Assembly (NCBI GenBank): GCA_964368985.1
Contig: CAYJDW010000002.1
Coordinates: 1-64,000, forward strand
Length of the DNA stretch: 64,000 nt
Direction of reading: 5' to 3'
Source: G023898405 sp964368985
GTDB lineage: Bacteria > Myxococcota > UBA727 > JABDBI01
Shown: piece after piece, positions 51,579 through 61,354 of the stretch
Layout of the letters: each line of letters opens with the position of its first letter
How positions within the stretch are numbered: position 1 is the stretch's first letter
Made by a program: the position numbers and the translations under genes
The notes under the pieces: generated by a model
Told to the model about the DNA's origin: nothing
Database searches by the model: none
Seen by the model: only the letters and a program-made list of their open reading frames with translations

Positions 51579-52395
51579 GCGAGTTGTTGTGGTGCCGAGA
51601 TTAAAAAATACGAGACACTTTATTTCTGCCTGGGGGGTAGCCGGGGGTTTTAGTCTCGTCTTGGCTTTGTTTTTGATATTTAGTGCGTGGTATAGCGTGC
51701 CTTTGGTGGTGGATGGCTTAGGAATTATATTATTTAAGAGTGGGATCGGTCAGCTGACAAGCCCCATAAATGCCACCGTGGAAAAATGGTTCCTTGAGGA
51801 AGGTGATGCTTTTTTGCGGGGTGATGCACTGGTGAATCTAAAATCCCATGTGCCACCTTTTTTGAATAACGAAATTAAAGCGGCGGAGCCGGCAATAATC
51901 GCTGAAATTATTGCCTATCCCGGATCGAGGGTGGAAGCCGGAGATGCTTTAGCGCTTCTTACTGCCAATGGCGATAAAAGATCAGATTTGGAGTTAACTG
52001 GTTTCGTCTCTTCGCTGGAAGGCAAAAAAATAGCGCCAGGCATGCCGGTATTTATCAGCCCTACCATTATCGATGAATATAGCCACGGCACTTTGCGGGG
52101 GGTGGTGAAAAGAGTGGCGAAATTGCCAGCCTCTAAGGCTTCCCTTAACTCGTTGGTGAAAATTCCAGAACTTGCTAAATATATCCGCAACCAAATTGAA
52201 GCCGAGCCATTTTTGGTGGTGATTTCTTTGGTGAGTGATGAAAAGCATTTAACGGGCTATATGTGGATCGGGCCGGGGCCTCGGTTTCAGCTTGATTCGG
52301 GTTTGATTGCAAATTTTCAAGTCATTCATGAAGAAAAGTCTTTGCTGAAAATCTCTTGGCCATGGCTGCATCGAATGCTCTTCGGAGATCGATGA
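51547..52395 (+). CDS. NHLM-type HlyD-like adaptor protein
   Basis: A membrane-fusion-like protein of about 282 residues, resembling the short secretion protein of NHLM bacteriocin systems. A basic cytosolic N-terminus (KRVVVVPRLKN) precedes one helix (WGVAGGFSLVLALFLIF). Two lipoyl-like half motifs follow (ATVEKWFLEEGDAFLRGDAL and IIAYPGSRVEAGDALALL). The central coiled coil of classical HlyD is missing. The ATG at 51547 overlaps the previous gene, and the stop lies one base before the C39 transporter gene. Confidence 0.75.
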   Translation: MKRKVVHQRPKRVVVVPRLKNTRHFISAWGVAGGFSLVLALFLIFSAWYSVPLVVDGLGIILFKSGIGQLTSPINATVEKWFLEEGDAFLRGDALVNLKSHVPPFLNNEIKAAEPAIIAEIIAYPGSRVEAGDALALLTANGDKRSDLELTGFVSSLEGKKIAPGMPVFISPTIIDEYSHGTLRGVVKRVAKLPASKASLNSLVKIPELAKYIRNQIEAEPFLVVISLVSDEKHLTGYMWIGPGPRFQLDSGLIANFQVIHEEKSLLKISWPWLHRMLFGDR

Positions 52396-52396
52396 C

Positions 52397-54412
52397 ATGT
52401 TAAAATCACTTCATCCTAGAACTCCGATTCGCTTGCAAATAAACCCCATCGAATGTGGCGCGGTTTGCTTGGGAATTATTCTTGATTATTATGCCTATCC
52501 CAATACTCAGTCCCAGCTCAATAAACTGGTGGGTGTTTCGAGAAATGGGAGTGACGCGGCATCCTTGATTAAAGGCGCTGAACATTTTGGTTTGGAAGCG
52601 TCAGGCAAAATGCTCAGTGCATCGGAGATCAGCAAATCCCCCAAACCTAGCATCGCATTTTTTGACGCCGCCCATTTTGTAGTTGTCGAAGGATATTGGC
52701 TGGGAAAATACTTTATTAATGACCCGGCGCGAGGTCGATATAGCCTCTTGGATAAAGAATTCAGGCAAAGATATAGTGGCATAGAAATTGCTATCAAAGG
52801 GCGCTACCGTTTCCAATTTAAAAGCCCCAAATCTTATTTGGGAATGGGATTTTTTAGCACCGGCGCGGTGGGGGGGCTCTTGCTCAGTGCCTTATTGCTG
52901 AGTTTAAGCAATGCCATTTCTTTTCTTCATGTATCACATTTAAATTTGCCCATCCTTAGCATCTTTGCCTTAGTGCTCATGATTGGCTTTTTTCTGTGGT
53001 CATTGCGATCAGTGTTTTTGTCGAGCTTAGATAGGGGAGAGCGAGAGTTTCAGCATTTTTTTATCGCGACTATTGCGAAGTTGAGTCCCGCTTTTTTTGA
53101 AGACCGCCCTTTTTCTCCCTATGCCTCGATTTTAGGCTCGGTGAATAGTTTTTTTGTTCCGCTACCAACTTATTTTCGGGGAGCGATCTTAGGCGCCCTA
53201 AGCGCGATTTATCTCATACAAGCCCTAGTTTTTTGGCCCTTTTCATTGCTTTTGATGGGCATGTCAGGCCTTATTTGGTTGATGAATTCTTTGGCTCACT
53301 CGTCGCCATTTATCAGGCCAGACATTCTCAAAGACATCATGAATAAATTTCCCCCCATGGATGCCATGGGTCAGGCTGAGGAGCTGATAAAGCTTCAACT
53401 CGCAAATGATTTCGAGAGAGTGCGGGCGCATTATGATGCAATTCGCCAGAGCAAGAATCGCATGGTTCAGCTGCTATTGCTCACTTTAATAGCCATTTTA
53501 CTTGAATGCTCGATCGGCCAAAAATATTTAAACGCAGGTTTACTCACTCACGGCGAGATGCTCGGAGCGCTCAGCTTCTTAATGGCAGTTGCAGGTCTAT
53601 CATGTTTATTAAGCCAAAAATCGGGGCTTAATGAGGACTATCAAGCAGCTTTGGTGAATGAAATGAATATTGATGCTCATCATTCAGTGGAAAAAGCCAG
53701 CGAAACTAAGGATGTCTTGGCCATAAATAAAGGAAGCTTTGGCTTTGTGGGTGAAGCTCATTTATTTTCTGAGTTGAACATCAATCTTCAACCTGCCACC
53801 CTTTACGCTCTGGTAGGTGGCCCAGCTTCGGGGAAATCGACGCTCCTAAGGCTGATGGGGAAAAAACTTTTATTAAACAGTGGCGAGCTTAGTATGGCCT
53901 CGTCAAATAAAGAAAGAATAGCTTTTGCGTTAATCGACGACGACGCCGAGATATTTTCGGGGACTTTATTGGAAAACGTGCGGGTCTTTGATCAAGCATT
54001 TTCGGAACATGAAGTCGGCGAAGCCCTTAAGCAATCTGTTATCGAAGAGTTATTTTATAACCGGCCCATGGGTTTGTTATCTCAGATTGATCACGGTGGG
54101 GCTAATCTTAGCGGTGGACAAAAAAAACGATTGTTGCTTGCGCGTGCTCTTTTGCGTAAGCCCGCATTGTTATTGCTTGACAACTTTTTTGACAGTCTTG
54201 ATCGAGAATGCTCGATGGCTGTTCTAGAAAAGCTCCGTCGGCAGGGAAACACTGTTGTATTTACCACTTTTAGAGAGTGGGAATTGGCCTTATGTGATCA
54301 GGTTATTTTTATCGACCAAGGCCAAGTTTCCATAGCCTCTCATGAATATTGGGTCGCTCACAGCCTTAGTTATAGAAGTCTCATCGCCGACAATGAGCGG
54401 GGGGCTGACTGA
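52397..54412 (+). CDS. NHLM-type ABC transporter with C39 peptidase, degenerate ATPase site
   Basis: A 671-residue peptidase-permease-ATPase. The C39 domain is intact: Gln14 and Cys20 (QINPIECGAVC), His93 (AAHFVVVEGY) and Asp109 (INDPARG), as in exporters that cut leader peptides after double glycine. Membrane helices follow (about 145-430), then the ATPase. Walker A (GGPASGKS, ~475) and signature LSGGQKKR (~571) are canonical. The catalytic Glu after Walker B is replaced by Asn (LLLLDNFF), and the H-loop has Phe (FTTFRE). That makes one ATP site degenerate, to be complemented by the next gene. Confidence 0.85.
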   Translation: MLKSLHPRTPIRLQINPIECGAVCLGIILDYYAYPNTQSQLNKLVGVSRNGSDAASLIKGAEHFGLEASGKMLSASEISKSPKPSIAFFDAAHFVVVEGYWLGKYFINDPARGRYSLLDKEFRQRYSGIEIAIKGRYRFQFKSPKSYLGMGFFSTGAVGGLLLSALLLSLSNAISFLHVSHLNLPILSIFALVLMIGFFLWSLRSVFLSSLDRGEREFQHFFIATIAKLSPAFFEDRPFSPYASILGSVNSFFVPLPTYFRGAILGALSAIYLIQALVFWPFSLLLMGMSGLIWLMNSLAHSSPFIRPDILKDIMNKFPPMDAMGQAEELIKLQLANDFERVRAHYDAIRQSKNRMVQLLLLTLIAILLECSIGQKYLNAGLLTHGEMLGALSFLMAVAGLSCLLSQKSGLNEDYQAALVNEMNIDAHHSVEKASETKDVLAINKGSFGFVGEAHLFSELNINLQPATLYALVGGPASGKSTLLRLMGKKLLLNSGELSMASSNKERIAFALIDDDAEIFSGTLLENVRVFDQAFSEHEVGEALKQSVIEELFYNRPMGLLSQIDHGGANLSGGQKKRLLLARALLRKPALLLLDNFFDSLDRECSMAVLEKLRRQGNTVVFTTFREWELALCDQVIFIDQGQVSIASHEYWVAHSLSYRSLIADNERGAD

Positions 54413-54413
54413 G

Positions 54414-56453
54414 ATGGCGCGAGCAAAAATAAGCTATTTTTCTTTGTGGCAGATTGATCCTTATGCCGCGAAAGAATCTGCCCAATCTCCGAAACGGATT
54501 GAAAAGCTGCTCTATAAAGCCGCCGAATTCTTCGTGCTCAAGCCGCAAGATATTCTTCGCTTAGGCAAAAGAATGCCAATAAGCGAGGCTATTATTAATT
54601 TATCTTCTCAATTGGGAATGAATGGGAAAATTATTTCTAAAGAAGAAATACGGCGAAACGATAATTTGCCCATCATTGCGTGGCATCAATTAAAAAAAGA
54701 AATTAGTCTCTTGGTTCCTTATTCGCGAGGAAGATTTCTGATCGTGAATGAGAAAAATAATCGCGGTCAGCTGATTCATTTTGACGAGATTCCCCAAATA
54801 TTTAATAACCTCATGCTCTTGTTTGTTGCCGAAAAAAATGAGTCAAGATCAATGTTTGAGCTAAATAATTTTATAAGACGCTGCGTGCCCTTGAATCTGC
54901 TGGCTCTATCATCGGTAATAAAGATAGTAGTGATATTCGCTTTTTTCTTTCTTTGCTCGAGATTATTTATATCAGCAAGCTCCCTGCAATTTTATGTTCT
55001 AGGTTTTGGTTTAACCTGCTTGCTCGGAATGATTTTTGTTAGTGATTATTTATTAATTCATTGTGGGGGCAAAAATTTTGTAATGGCATCATTGATGTCG
55101 TTCGCAAGTTTTTATGAGCGATTATTTGGCATGTCATCGGATATATTTGCGAAACAATCAGCTCCGAGCATGCTTCGTCTTAAAGAAAATATTTTCGAAG
55201 ATCTGAATTTTTTCTTTTTCGAACAGCCCCAAAAATTGATCTATCCGATGATTATTTTTGCCAATTTGTGGGTGTGGTGGTTTTGGCATCCCGCTTTATT
55301 TTTTGCAATATTATTACTGCTCCCATTGGCACTAATTTCTCGGACTTTTTTCAAAAATAAGTTTGCTTCTTGCGCTGAGAAAATTGAAATGATTCAAGAG
55401 AAACAGAGTCATTTAATTGAGGCTTGGGAATCATCTTTTTCGATGATGGTGAGTCTAAAGGGTTTAAGCCCGCTTCTTGTACGCCTTGCTGGCGAATGGA
55501 GTGCGCTACGGCAGATAAATCTTAGACTCATGAGAATGCGAATACTTGCGGCCAACATAAGAATTCTTATGCCTCTTTTAATGCTCATCTTCGCTCTGAT
55601 CGCATTTTATTGGTGGCCGCTTAAAATCGGATTTTTAGCGATGCTGCTATTGCTCTTTGACATGCCAGTCTTAGGATTTTCCTTAGCAGAACTTGCCTTA
55701 GGGAGGGGGTTTATTAAACCATTATCGAAATCCTCCATAAATTCATTAGAAAAAATTCCGAAATTAGCTTCGGCTTTGCGGGTACTTCCCGTTCACTTTA
55801 ATGGAACGATTGAACTATTGAATGTGTCGTTTAGTTATGCGGAAAGTAGTATGGCAATTATTAAAAATGCCAATTTAGTTATTGAAGCTGGTCGCTACTA
55901 TCAAATCTTAGGAAATTCGGGAACGGGAAAATCGACTTTGTTAAAGCTGATGACTGGGCAAGTTTTTCCCACCCATGGGCAAGTGCTTTTTGACGGACAA
56001 GATGTGCGTAGTTTAAAGCTTGATGCTCTACGTTCGCATTTCGGAATTGTCTCTCAAGAAAACCACATCTTCGCCGGCAGTATTTATGAAAATATTGTTT
56101 GCGGACGTATGATTTCACAAAAAGTTATCGAGAGACTTTTATTAAGTCATGAAATTTTTGATTTAATTCTCGATCTGCCTATGGCTTTACAAACTTATGT
56201 GTTTTTACGTGCACCCAATTTATCGCGAGCACAAATAGTCGTAATTTTAATAGCGAGAGCCTTGGCGCATGATCCAAAAATAATTTTTATGGACGAAATA
56301 TTTAAAGGTATCGATGCACATGAGCAAAAAATCATAAGCGATTTTCTCGCTTCTCTCCCCATTACCAGAATTATCATCTCTCATCAGCATCTTTCATTGC
56401 CCTCCTGTCAGGCAATTAATATTCAATCATCAACGCTCAAAGTAGTGTCGTAA
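54414..56453 (+). CDS. NHLM-type second ABC transporter, canonical hydrolytic half
   Basis: About 680 residues: an N-terminal cytosolic domain of about 150 residues that may be a diverged C39-like domain without catalytic residues, six membrane helices, then the ATPase. Walker A (GNSGTGKS, ~500), Q-loop (VSQEN), Walker B with Glu (IFMDEIFKG) and H-loop (IISHQ) are intact, but the signature reads LSRAQ instead of LSGGQ. This exactly complements the defects of the preceding transporter, as in heterodimeric exporters with one degenerate site. The ATG at 54414 lies just after the preceding stop; an ATG at 54393 inside the preceding gene is also possible. Confidence 0.8.
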   Translation: MARAKISYFSLWQIDPYAAKESAQSPKRIEKLLYKAAEFFVLKPQDILRLGKRMPISEAIINLSSQLGMNGKIISKEEIRRNDNLPIIAWHQLKKEISLLVPYSRGRFLIVNEKNNRGQLIHFDEIPQIFNNLMLLFVAEKNESRSMFELNNFIRRCVPLNLLALSSVIKIVVIFAFFFLCSRLFISASSLQFYVLGFGLTCLLGMIFVSDYLLIHCGGKNFVMASLMSFASFYERLFGMSSDIFAKQSAPSMLRLKENIFEDLNFFFFEQPQKLIYPMIIFANLWVWWFWHPALFFAILLLLPLALISRTFFKNKFASCAEKIEMIQEKQSHLIEAWESSFSMMVSLKGLSPLLVRLAGEWSALRQINLRLMRMRILAANIRILMPLLMLIFALIAFYWWPLKIGFLAMLLLLFDMPVLGFSLAELALGRGFIKPLSKSSINSLEKIPKLASALRVLPVHFNGTIELLNVSFSYAESSMAIIKNANLVIEAGRYYQILGNSGTGKSTLLKLMTGQVFPTHGQVLFDGQDVRSLKLDALRSHFGIVSQENHIFAGSIYENIVCGRMISQKVIERLLLSHEIFDLILDLPMALQTYVFLRAPNLSRAQIVVILIARALAHDPKIIFMDEIFKGIDAHEQKIISDFLASLPITRIIISHQHLSLPSCQAINIQSSTLKVVS

Positions 56454-56489
56454 CGGATAGAACTCCACAGGGTCTTTAAAGGAGTTCAT

Positions 56490-59400
56490 GTGACCAAAAT
56501 AATTCAATCGCAAGCAAATGGGCTTATTAATAAGTGCGAAAATTCACCCACGCAAATGGCATTAGCAAATAAACTAGAAAATGAAATAAAAGACCAAAGT
56601 TTGTCCTCACTAAAACTGTTTGGCATGCAGCTGAGTGGCCTTGATCTTAAGCAGATAAATCAAGCCCATTTGTCGGTCAATATTCCCCTAGAGACCGGCC
56701 GGAAAAAACTCATGGGAGTGAATAAAAATGCCCGCATTAAAATTCGCAAAAATACGACGGCGGTGGCACAACTTGCATTAGGGCGCAATGAAAAAAATCA
56801 GCTCTCTTTGAAGAATTTTTCTTTGCGATTTAGTAAAAGTATTGTGATAAAAAATCCGGTCTCGTCCTTATTAAGTGAGAGCAAATTTGCGCCACGGAGT
56901 TCAGCTATTAAAGATAAATTAGTGGACCTAAAAATCAAAGGCATAAATATTAATGAAGAGGGCCAGGTTTTTGTTAACGGGCATATTAAGGCATTAAAAA
57001 TTTTGAATGCGAGTTTACCACAAAAGAAAAGCGCTCTAAAATTACCAGTGTTTGATGAATCATTATTAGTACGCTTAGGTCTGGTGCCCGCACGCGATGG
57101 CAATGCAAAAAATTTATTATCCGGCTTGGGTGAACAATTTAATGTTAAAACTTTCCTGCAACAGTTAGGATCAATCACCAAGGTTGCACCATATTCTTTA
57201 TCAATTTCGGGTGATCCGACTCTCGTTGCATTTTCCTATGACAATCGAAACTTTCACGGGAAAAATACGCCCCTCGATTTAAAAATATCCGGCACGGTTG
57301 ACCTCGAAAGCCAGGGAGATCTGGTGATTGTAGTGGATAAAAAACCGCAATCATTTTCACTCGGAACCTATGCAGTAGGTGCACAAATGCGCCTCGAGGC
57401 TGCAGCTCAGCCGATTAACCTTAGCGTGGCTGCGGATATATCCGGGGCTTCTGACGGATTATTGATCGATGGTTTTAGCCGAGAAAGTGTAAAAAAAGTA
57501 TTTCCACGACGACAAACTCAGCAAAGGGTTGTGAAGGAAGTCGAGGAGGAAGTTGTAAAAATTCCCTATGAGATTGGTGCTGAAGAGGTTCTCATAAATG
57601 CCCGACTTGAGATGAAAGCATCTTTGAGTCCCGGAAAAAATTCGATCACTGGTGCTATGATTGGGGAGATGATTGCTCGAAATCCTTATGCCAAAATTGA
57701 AAACAGAGGAGTGAAATTATCAGGTCAAGTTTCAGCTCTTCTTAATTTACAAGAATTTTCTTATCAAGAAATTTCAGGTCTCAATGGCACCAAATCATCC
57801 TTCAGCCTGGGGCTGAGCCCCGACCAAAAAACTCTCGACCAATTTCCGGGCCTGAAACCTTTGTCGTTGGAATATGGCTTAAAAATGAGAGCCGATAATA
57901 AAGCCACCATAAAAGTACCGGAATTGGGAGCAGTACGCTTTGTCCGTCCCGTTAAAAATATGGAAGGGGACCAAAAACTTGTCGACACTATTCATACCCG
58001 TGAAAATTTTCATCCAATCGGAAGCGAGAATTATTTCAAACAGCTTAACAAAATCACCGGATCCGAAGTGCGAGATGCAAGCGAAGTGAAGATTCTTATC
58101 GACGGTATTAGCTCGATGCCAGAGCGTTTAGAATTGATGGAGCACGCGAAAGAATATATTTGTTTTCAAACCTTTGAATTTAGCGATGATGATTCAGGCT
58201 GGCGTTTCGCCAAGGCTTTGGTTGAAGCGCGAGAAAGAGGTGTTAAGGTTTTTGGTATCATTGATTCATTGGGCAATATTAAATCGTTGAATAGCCTCGA
58301 GAAAGAAAATCCGATTTATGAATATCTTAGTACTCATGGGGTCTCGTTAAAAATTTATAATAACGGTTTTGAAGAGGGAATAAGAAAAATTTTTGCCGTG
58401 GCTAAACGCTATCCCACGGTTTTTGCGCAATGCGAAAAGAAACTTCATAATATTTCCGATTTGCTGGACCATTTTCAAAAAATCGGCAGCGTGGTTGTCG
58501 ATCCGAAGTCTCCAATCGAACCTAGAGACCGACTTGAATTGGCCCATGCCATTCACCGTTTATTTGGTGGAAAAGCAGAGATTTCTCCTCACGATTCAGT
58601 AAACGAACTTAACCAAATATTGGCAAATCCCTTGATTGATTTGCGAGAATTGCTTTTGGCTCTGAAACGTCTAGGTGATATTAGCTACCGGAGCCATGAA
58701 AAATACCTCATTGTCGACGGCGTAGAAGCTATCGTTGGGGGTATGAATATTGCTGATGAATATTTGAAAGGGGGAAGTGGTGAGCAGGTTATGATCGATG
58801 GGAATTACCGCACTGCTTTTCGTGACTCGGATGTGAAGCTTAAAGGTGATGTGGTTCGGGATGCTTATCGGAGTTTTCGACGCAACTGGTTGTTTTTGGC
58901 GGCGGAGCGCTTGCCTTTTAGTGCGAAGATTAATCCACAAGCTCAGCACGGCGTGAAAGTAAGCATGCTGCAGAATCGTCCATGGGAAGATGGTGAACAT
59001 AAACTGGTGAATTTTCTGCTTTATAATTTGAGAACCCTAAAACGGGGTGAGAAAGCGTGGTTTGAAACTGCCTATTTTTTGCCAACTGGCGTGTTAAGGC
59101 CGCTACAAAAAGAATTAGTGAAAGCCGCTGAACGCGGTGTGGACGTGCGGATTCTGACCAATAGCGAGAAGAGTACCGATTTTAAGCCTTTAGTAGAGGC
59201 AGCGGTTTTTGATTATCGCCAACTGCTTAAAGCGGGCATTCGCCTTTTCGCCCGCACGGATGATCGGATGGTGCACGCCAAAGTCGCGCTCTTTGGTGAG
59301 GAACTAACGACTATCGGTTCCTGCAACTTGGATAATCGGTCGGCAGCTCATGATACCGAAGACATTTGCGCTATCTATGATCAAAATATAAATCAACAGA

Positions 59401-59528
59401 TGACTTCGCAATTGTTGATCGACATGTTTGAGCAATCAAAGGAAATCCACTTGGCAGATATTAAAGCCTTGCCTTTGGGAGCCGAGATAAAAGCCGCCGG
59501 CATGCGATTATTGGGCGAACTGCTTTAG
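56490..59528 (+). CDS. Large phospholipase D-like protein with beta-rich N-terminal half
   Basis: Large 1013-residue product with GTG start preceded by AAAGGAG. The first 500 residues are beta-rich with recurring strands of AsmA/lipid-transfer look (DLKIKGININEEGQVFVNG, DLKISGTVDLESQGDLVIVV, VKLSGQVSALLN), without a signal peptide. Residues about 530-1000 form a PLD superfamily region with two HKD motifs: SHEKYLIVDG (His736) followed by GGMNIADEY, and VHAKVALFG (His929) followed by GSCNLDNRS. This fits cardiolipin synthase-type phosphatidyltransferases or PLD nucleases. It is the last gene of the NHLM-type cassette, 36 bases after the second transporter, and could be the exported cargo or a lipid-modifying partner. 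It overlaps the next convergent gene by four bases. Confidence 0.75.
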   Translation: MTKIIQSQANGLINKCENSPTQMALANKLENEIKDQSLSSLKLFGMQLSGLDLKQINQAHLSVNIPLETGRKKLMGVNKNARIKIRKNTTAVAQLALGRNEKNQLSLKNFSLRFSKSIVIKNPVSSLLSESKFAPRSSAIKDKLVDLKIKGININEEGQVFVNGHIKALKILNASLPQKKSALKLPVFDESLLVRLGLVPARDGNAKNLLSGLGEQFNVKTFLQQLGSITKVAPYSLSISGDPTLVAFSYDNRNFHGKNTPLDLKISGTVDLESQGDLVIVVDKKPQSFSLGTYAVGAQMRLEAAAQPINLSVAADISGASDGLLIDGFSRESVKKVFPRRQTQQRVVKEVEEEVVKIPYEIGAEEVLINARLEMKASLSPGKNSITGAMIGEMIARNPYAKIENRGVKLSGQVSALLNLQEFSYQEISGLNGTKSSFSLGLSPDQKTLDQFPGLKPLSLEYGLKMRADNKATIKVPELGAVRFVRPVKNMEGDQKLVDTIHTRENFHPIGSENYFKQLNKITGSEVRDASEVKILIDGISSMPERLELMEHAKEYICFQTFEFSDDDSGWRFAKALVEARERGVKVFGIIDSLGNIKSLNSLEKENPIYEYLSTHGVSLKIYNNGFEEGIRKIFAVAKRYPTVFAQCEKKLHNISDLLDHFQKIGSVVVDPKSPIEPRDRLELAHAIHRLFGGKAEISPHDSVNELNQILANPLIDLRELLLALKRLGDISYRSHEKYLIVDGVEAIVGGMNIADEYLKGGSGEQVMIDGNYRTAFRDSDVKLKGDVVRDAYRSFRRNWLFLAAERLPFSAKINPQAQHGVKVSMLQNRPWEDGEHKLVNFLLYNLRTLKRGEKAWFETAYFLPTGVLRPLQKELVKAAERGVDVRILTNSEKSTDFKPLVEAAVFDYRQLLKAGIRLFARTDDRMVHAKVALFGEELTTIGSCNLDNRSAAHDTEDICAIYDQNINQQMTSQLLIDMFEQSKEIHLADIKALPLGAEIKAAGMRLLGELL

Positions 59529-59959
59529 AAAGGGCGATAACTTACCAGCCACATAATAAGCCCAATCAATACGCAGCTGCTGATGCCAAAAAATTGACGT
59601 TTTTTTACCATGTCGACAAGTGAATCAGCATCAGGTGCAGTTCTTATGATGGCTTTTTGCGTACGCATGTCAGCAAATACCAGCCCCAAGAGGGCGATAA
59701 CTAAAACTACTTTGGCATGCATATAGCCGGCTCCCATAAAATTTTCCCAATAAAGGGCGGCCGATTGCAAAATACCCGTAATAATTAACAGCATAAGCCC
59801 AGGGACTGCTACCAAGTGCATACAATTCCAAGCCGCGAGCGCACCCGCTACCGTGGGCTTGGTTTTTTTAACGAGGACAATGCTGCAAATAATACCGCCT
59901 AATAGGAGGGCCAAGCCCAAAAAATGAACGATGCGGTAAATTGGTATCATAAACTCCAT
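59525..59959 (-). CDS. Small four-helix membrane protein (CopD/DUF2269-like)
   Basis: A 144-residue protein starting at ATG 59959 (GAGGAAG upstream). It has four hydrophobic helices with conserved histidine-bearing first and third ones (YRIVHFLGLALLLGG and GYMHAKVVLVIALLG), as in the CopD/DUF2269/HemJ-like group of heme- or copper-related membrane proteins. A start at TTG 60052 would overlap the divergent serS gene. Family membership is tentative. Confidence 0.6.
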   Translation of the reverse strand: MEFMIPIYRIVHFLGLALLLGGIICSIVLVKKTKPTVAGALAAWNCMHLVAVPGLMLLIITGILQSAALYWENFMGAGYMHAKVVLVIALLGLVFADMRTQKAIIRTAPDADSLVDMVKKRQFFGISSCVLIGLIMWLVSYRPF

Positions 59960-60046
59960 TTGCAACTTCCTCTTCATGGTGTGGAATGCCAAAGACTGAC
60001 AATAGGGCTTACGTTTCTTTAGATGCCCGAGCAATAGGTTTAGACA

Positions 60047-61321
60047 ATGCATGACTTAAAATGGTTAGAAAATAATCTCTCTCTCGCAAAAACGCTGCTC
60101 GATAAACGAGGCTCAGTGCCGACGATGGATCAATTGGTATCTTTGATCAAAGAACGGCGCGAGTTGATTTTTAGTTCGGAAGAACTGAAGCGTCAGAGAA
60201 ATGAAATAAATAATCAATTAAAAACTGCGGATAAATCAGAAATAGATCTCCGTCGTGAAGAGATGCGTGCCTTGTCGAATCGGGTGAAAACGAGCGATGA
60301 TGATTTGGCCAAAGTGGAAAACCAACTCTCTTTATTGGCTTTAGATATTCCGAATTTGCCTCGTGAGGACGTACCTAATGGCGCCAGCGAGAGCGACAAT
60401 GTGGTGGTGAAAGAGGTTTTAGCAAAGCGCGTATTTGAGTTTTCTCCTCGTGATCACATTGAACTTGGGCAGTTGACTGACACGATCGATATGACGCGTG
60501 CTGCCAAAATTTCAGGATCCCGCTTTGCCTTTTTGAAGGGGGCAGCTTCCAAACTCAATCGAGCTTTGATTCAGTTTTTTTGTGATTATCACGAGGCTAA
60601 AGGTGATATTGAGTTAACACCGCCCTACATGGTGCGAGAGAGTGCCATGGTGGGTACGGGACAATTTCCTAAATTTGTCGACGACGCTTTCAAGGTTGTC
60701 CAAAGTGAAGGTGAGCCTTATTATTTAATTCCTACCGCGGAAGTTCCCGTTACCAATTTTCATGCCGATGAAATTATCGAGGAGGAATGTTTGCCGCTTA
60801 GATATTGTGCCTATTCTGCATGCTTCAGAGCCGAAGCTGGAGCCGCTGGCAAAGACACCAAAGGTCTCATTCGTCTTCATCAATTTGAGAAGGTGGAAAT
60901 GGTGCGCTTCGCTAAACCGGAGGAGGCGATGGCGGAATTACAAGCAATGGTGGATCGCGCATCAGACATGTTGCGGCAACTAGAGCTCCCCCACCGTGTC
61001 ATTGAATTATGTGCTGGTGATTTGGGTTTTCACTCAGAAAAAACTTTCGATTTAGAAGTTTATTTGCCGGGCCAAGATGCTTTTAGAGAAATCTCCTCCT
61101 GTTCATCATTTGGCAGTTTTCAGGCACGTCGCGCTAAAATTCGTATGCGTCCCGCCAATGGCAAGCCTGAACCTTTGGTGACGCTGAATGGTTCAGGATT
61201 GCCGCTTGGTCGAACTATTGTGGCGATATTTGAAAACCATCAACAAGCCGATGGCTCGATTCGGATTCCTAAAGTTCTGCACAAATATATGGGCGGGCTT
61301 GAGGTGATTGAGAAGAAGTAG
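60047..61321 (+). CDS. serS: Seryl-tRNA synthetase
   Basis: Class II aminoacyl-tRNA synthetase charging tRNA-Ser. The N-terminal coiled-coil arm (residues about 30-100) precedes the catalytic domain with motif 2 (YSACFRAEAGAAGKDTKGLI, and QFEKVEMV) and motif 3 (LNGSGLPLGRTIVAIFENHQ). 424 residues, the usual length. It ends in a repeat-rich convergent gap. Confidence 0.97.
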   Translation: MHDLKWLENNLSLAKTLLDKRGSVPTMDQLVSLIKERRELIFSSEELKRQRNEINNQLKTADKSEIDLRREEMRALSNRVKTSDDDLAKVENQLSLLALDIPNLPREDVPNGASESDNVVVKEVLAKRVFEFSPRDHIELGQLTDTIDMTRAAKISGSRFAFLKGAASKLNRALIQFFCDYHEAKGDIELTPPYMVRESAMVGTGQFPKFVDDAFKVVQSEGEPYYLIPTAEVPVTNFHADEIIEEECLPLRYCAYSACFRAEAGAAGKDTKGLIRLHQFEKVEMVRFAKPEEAMAELQAMVDRASDMLRQLELPHRVIELCAGDLGFHSEKTFDLEVYLPGQDAFREISSCSSFGSFQARRAKIRMRPANGKPEPLVTLNGSGLPLGRTIVAIFENHQQADGSIRIPKVLHKYMGGLEVIEKK

Positions 61322-61354
61322 TGGTTATTTCTGGAACCACTCACAAGTTGACGC

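Noticed and set aside
56490..56700. Double-glycine leader in the PLD-like protein
   Set aside because: No GG or GA cleavage motif with a helical leader was found in the first 70 residues; its GG pairs lie inside the HKD domain.
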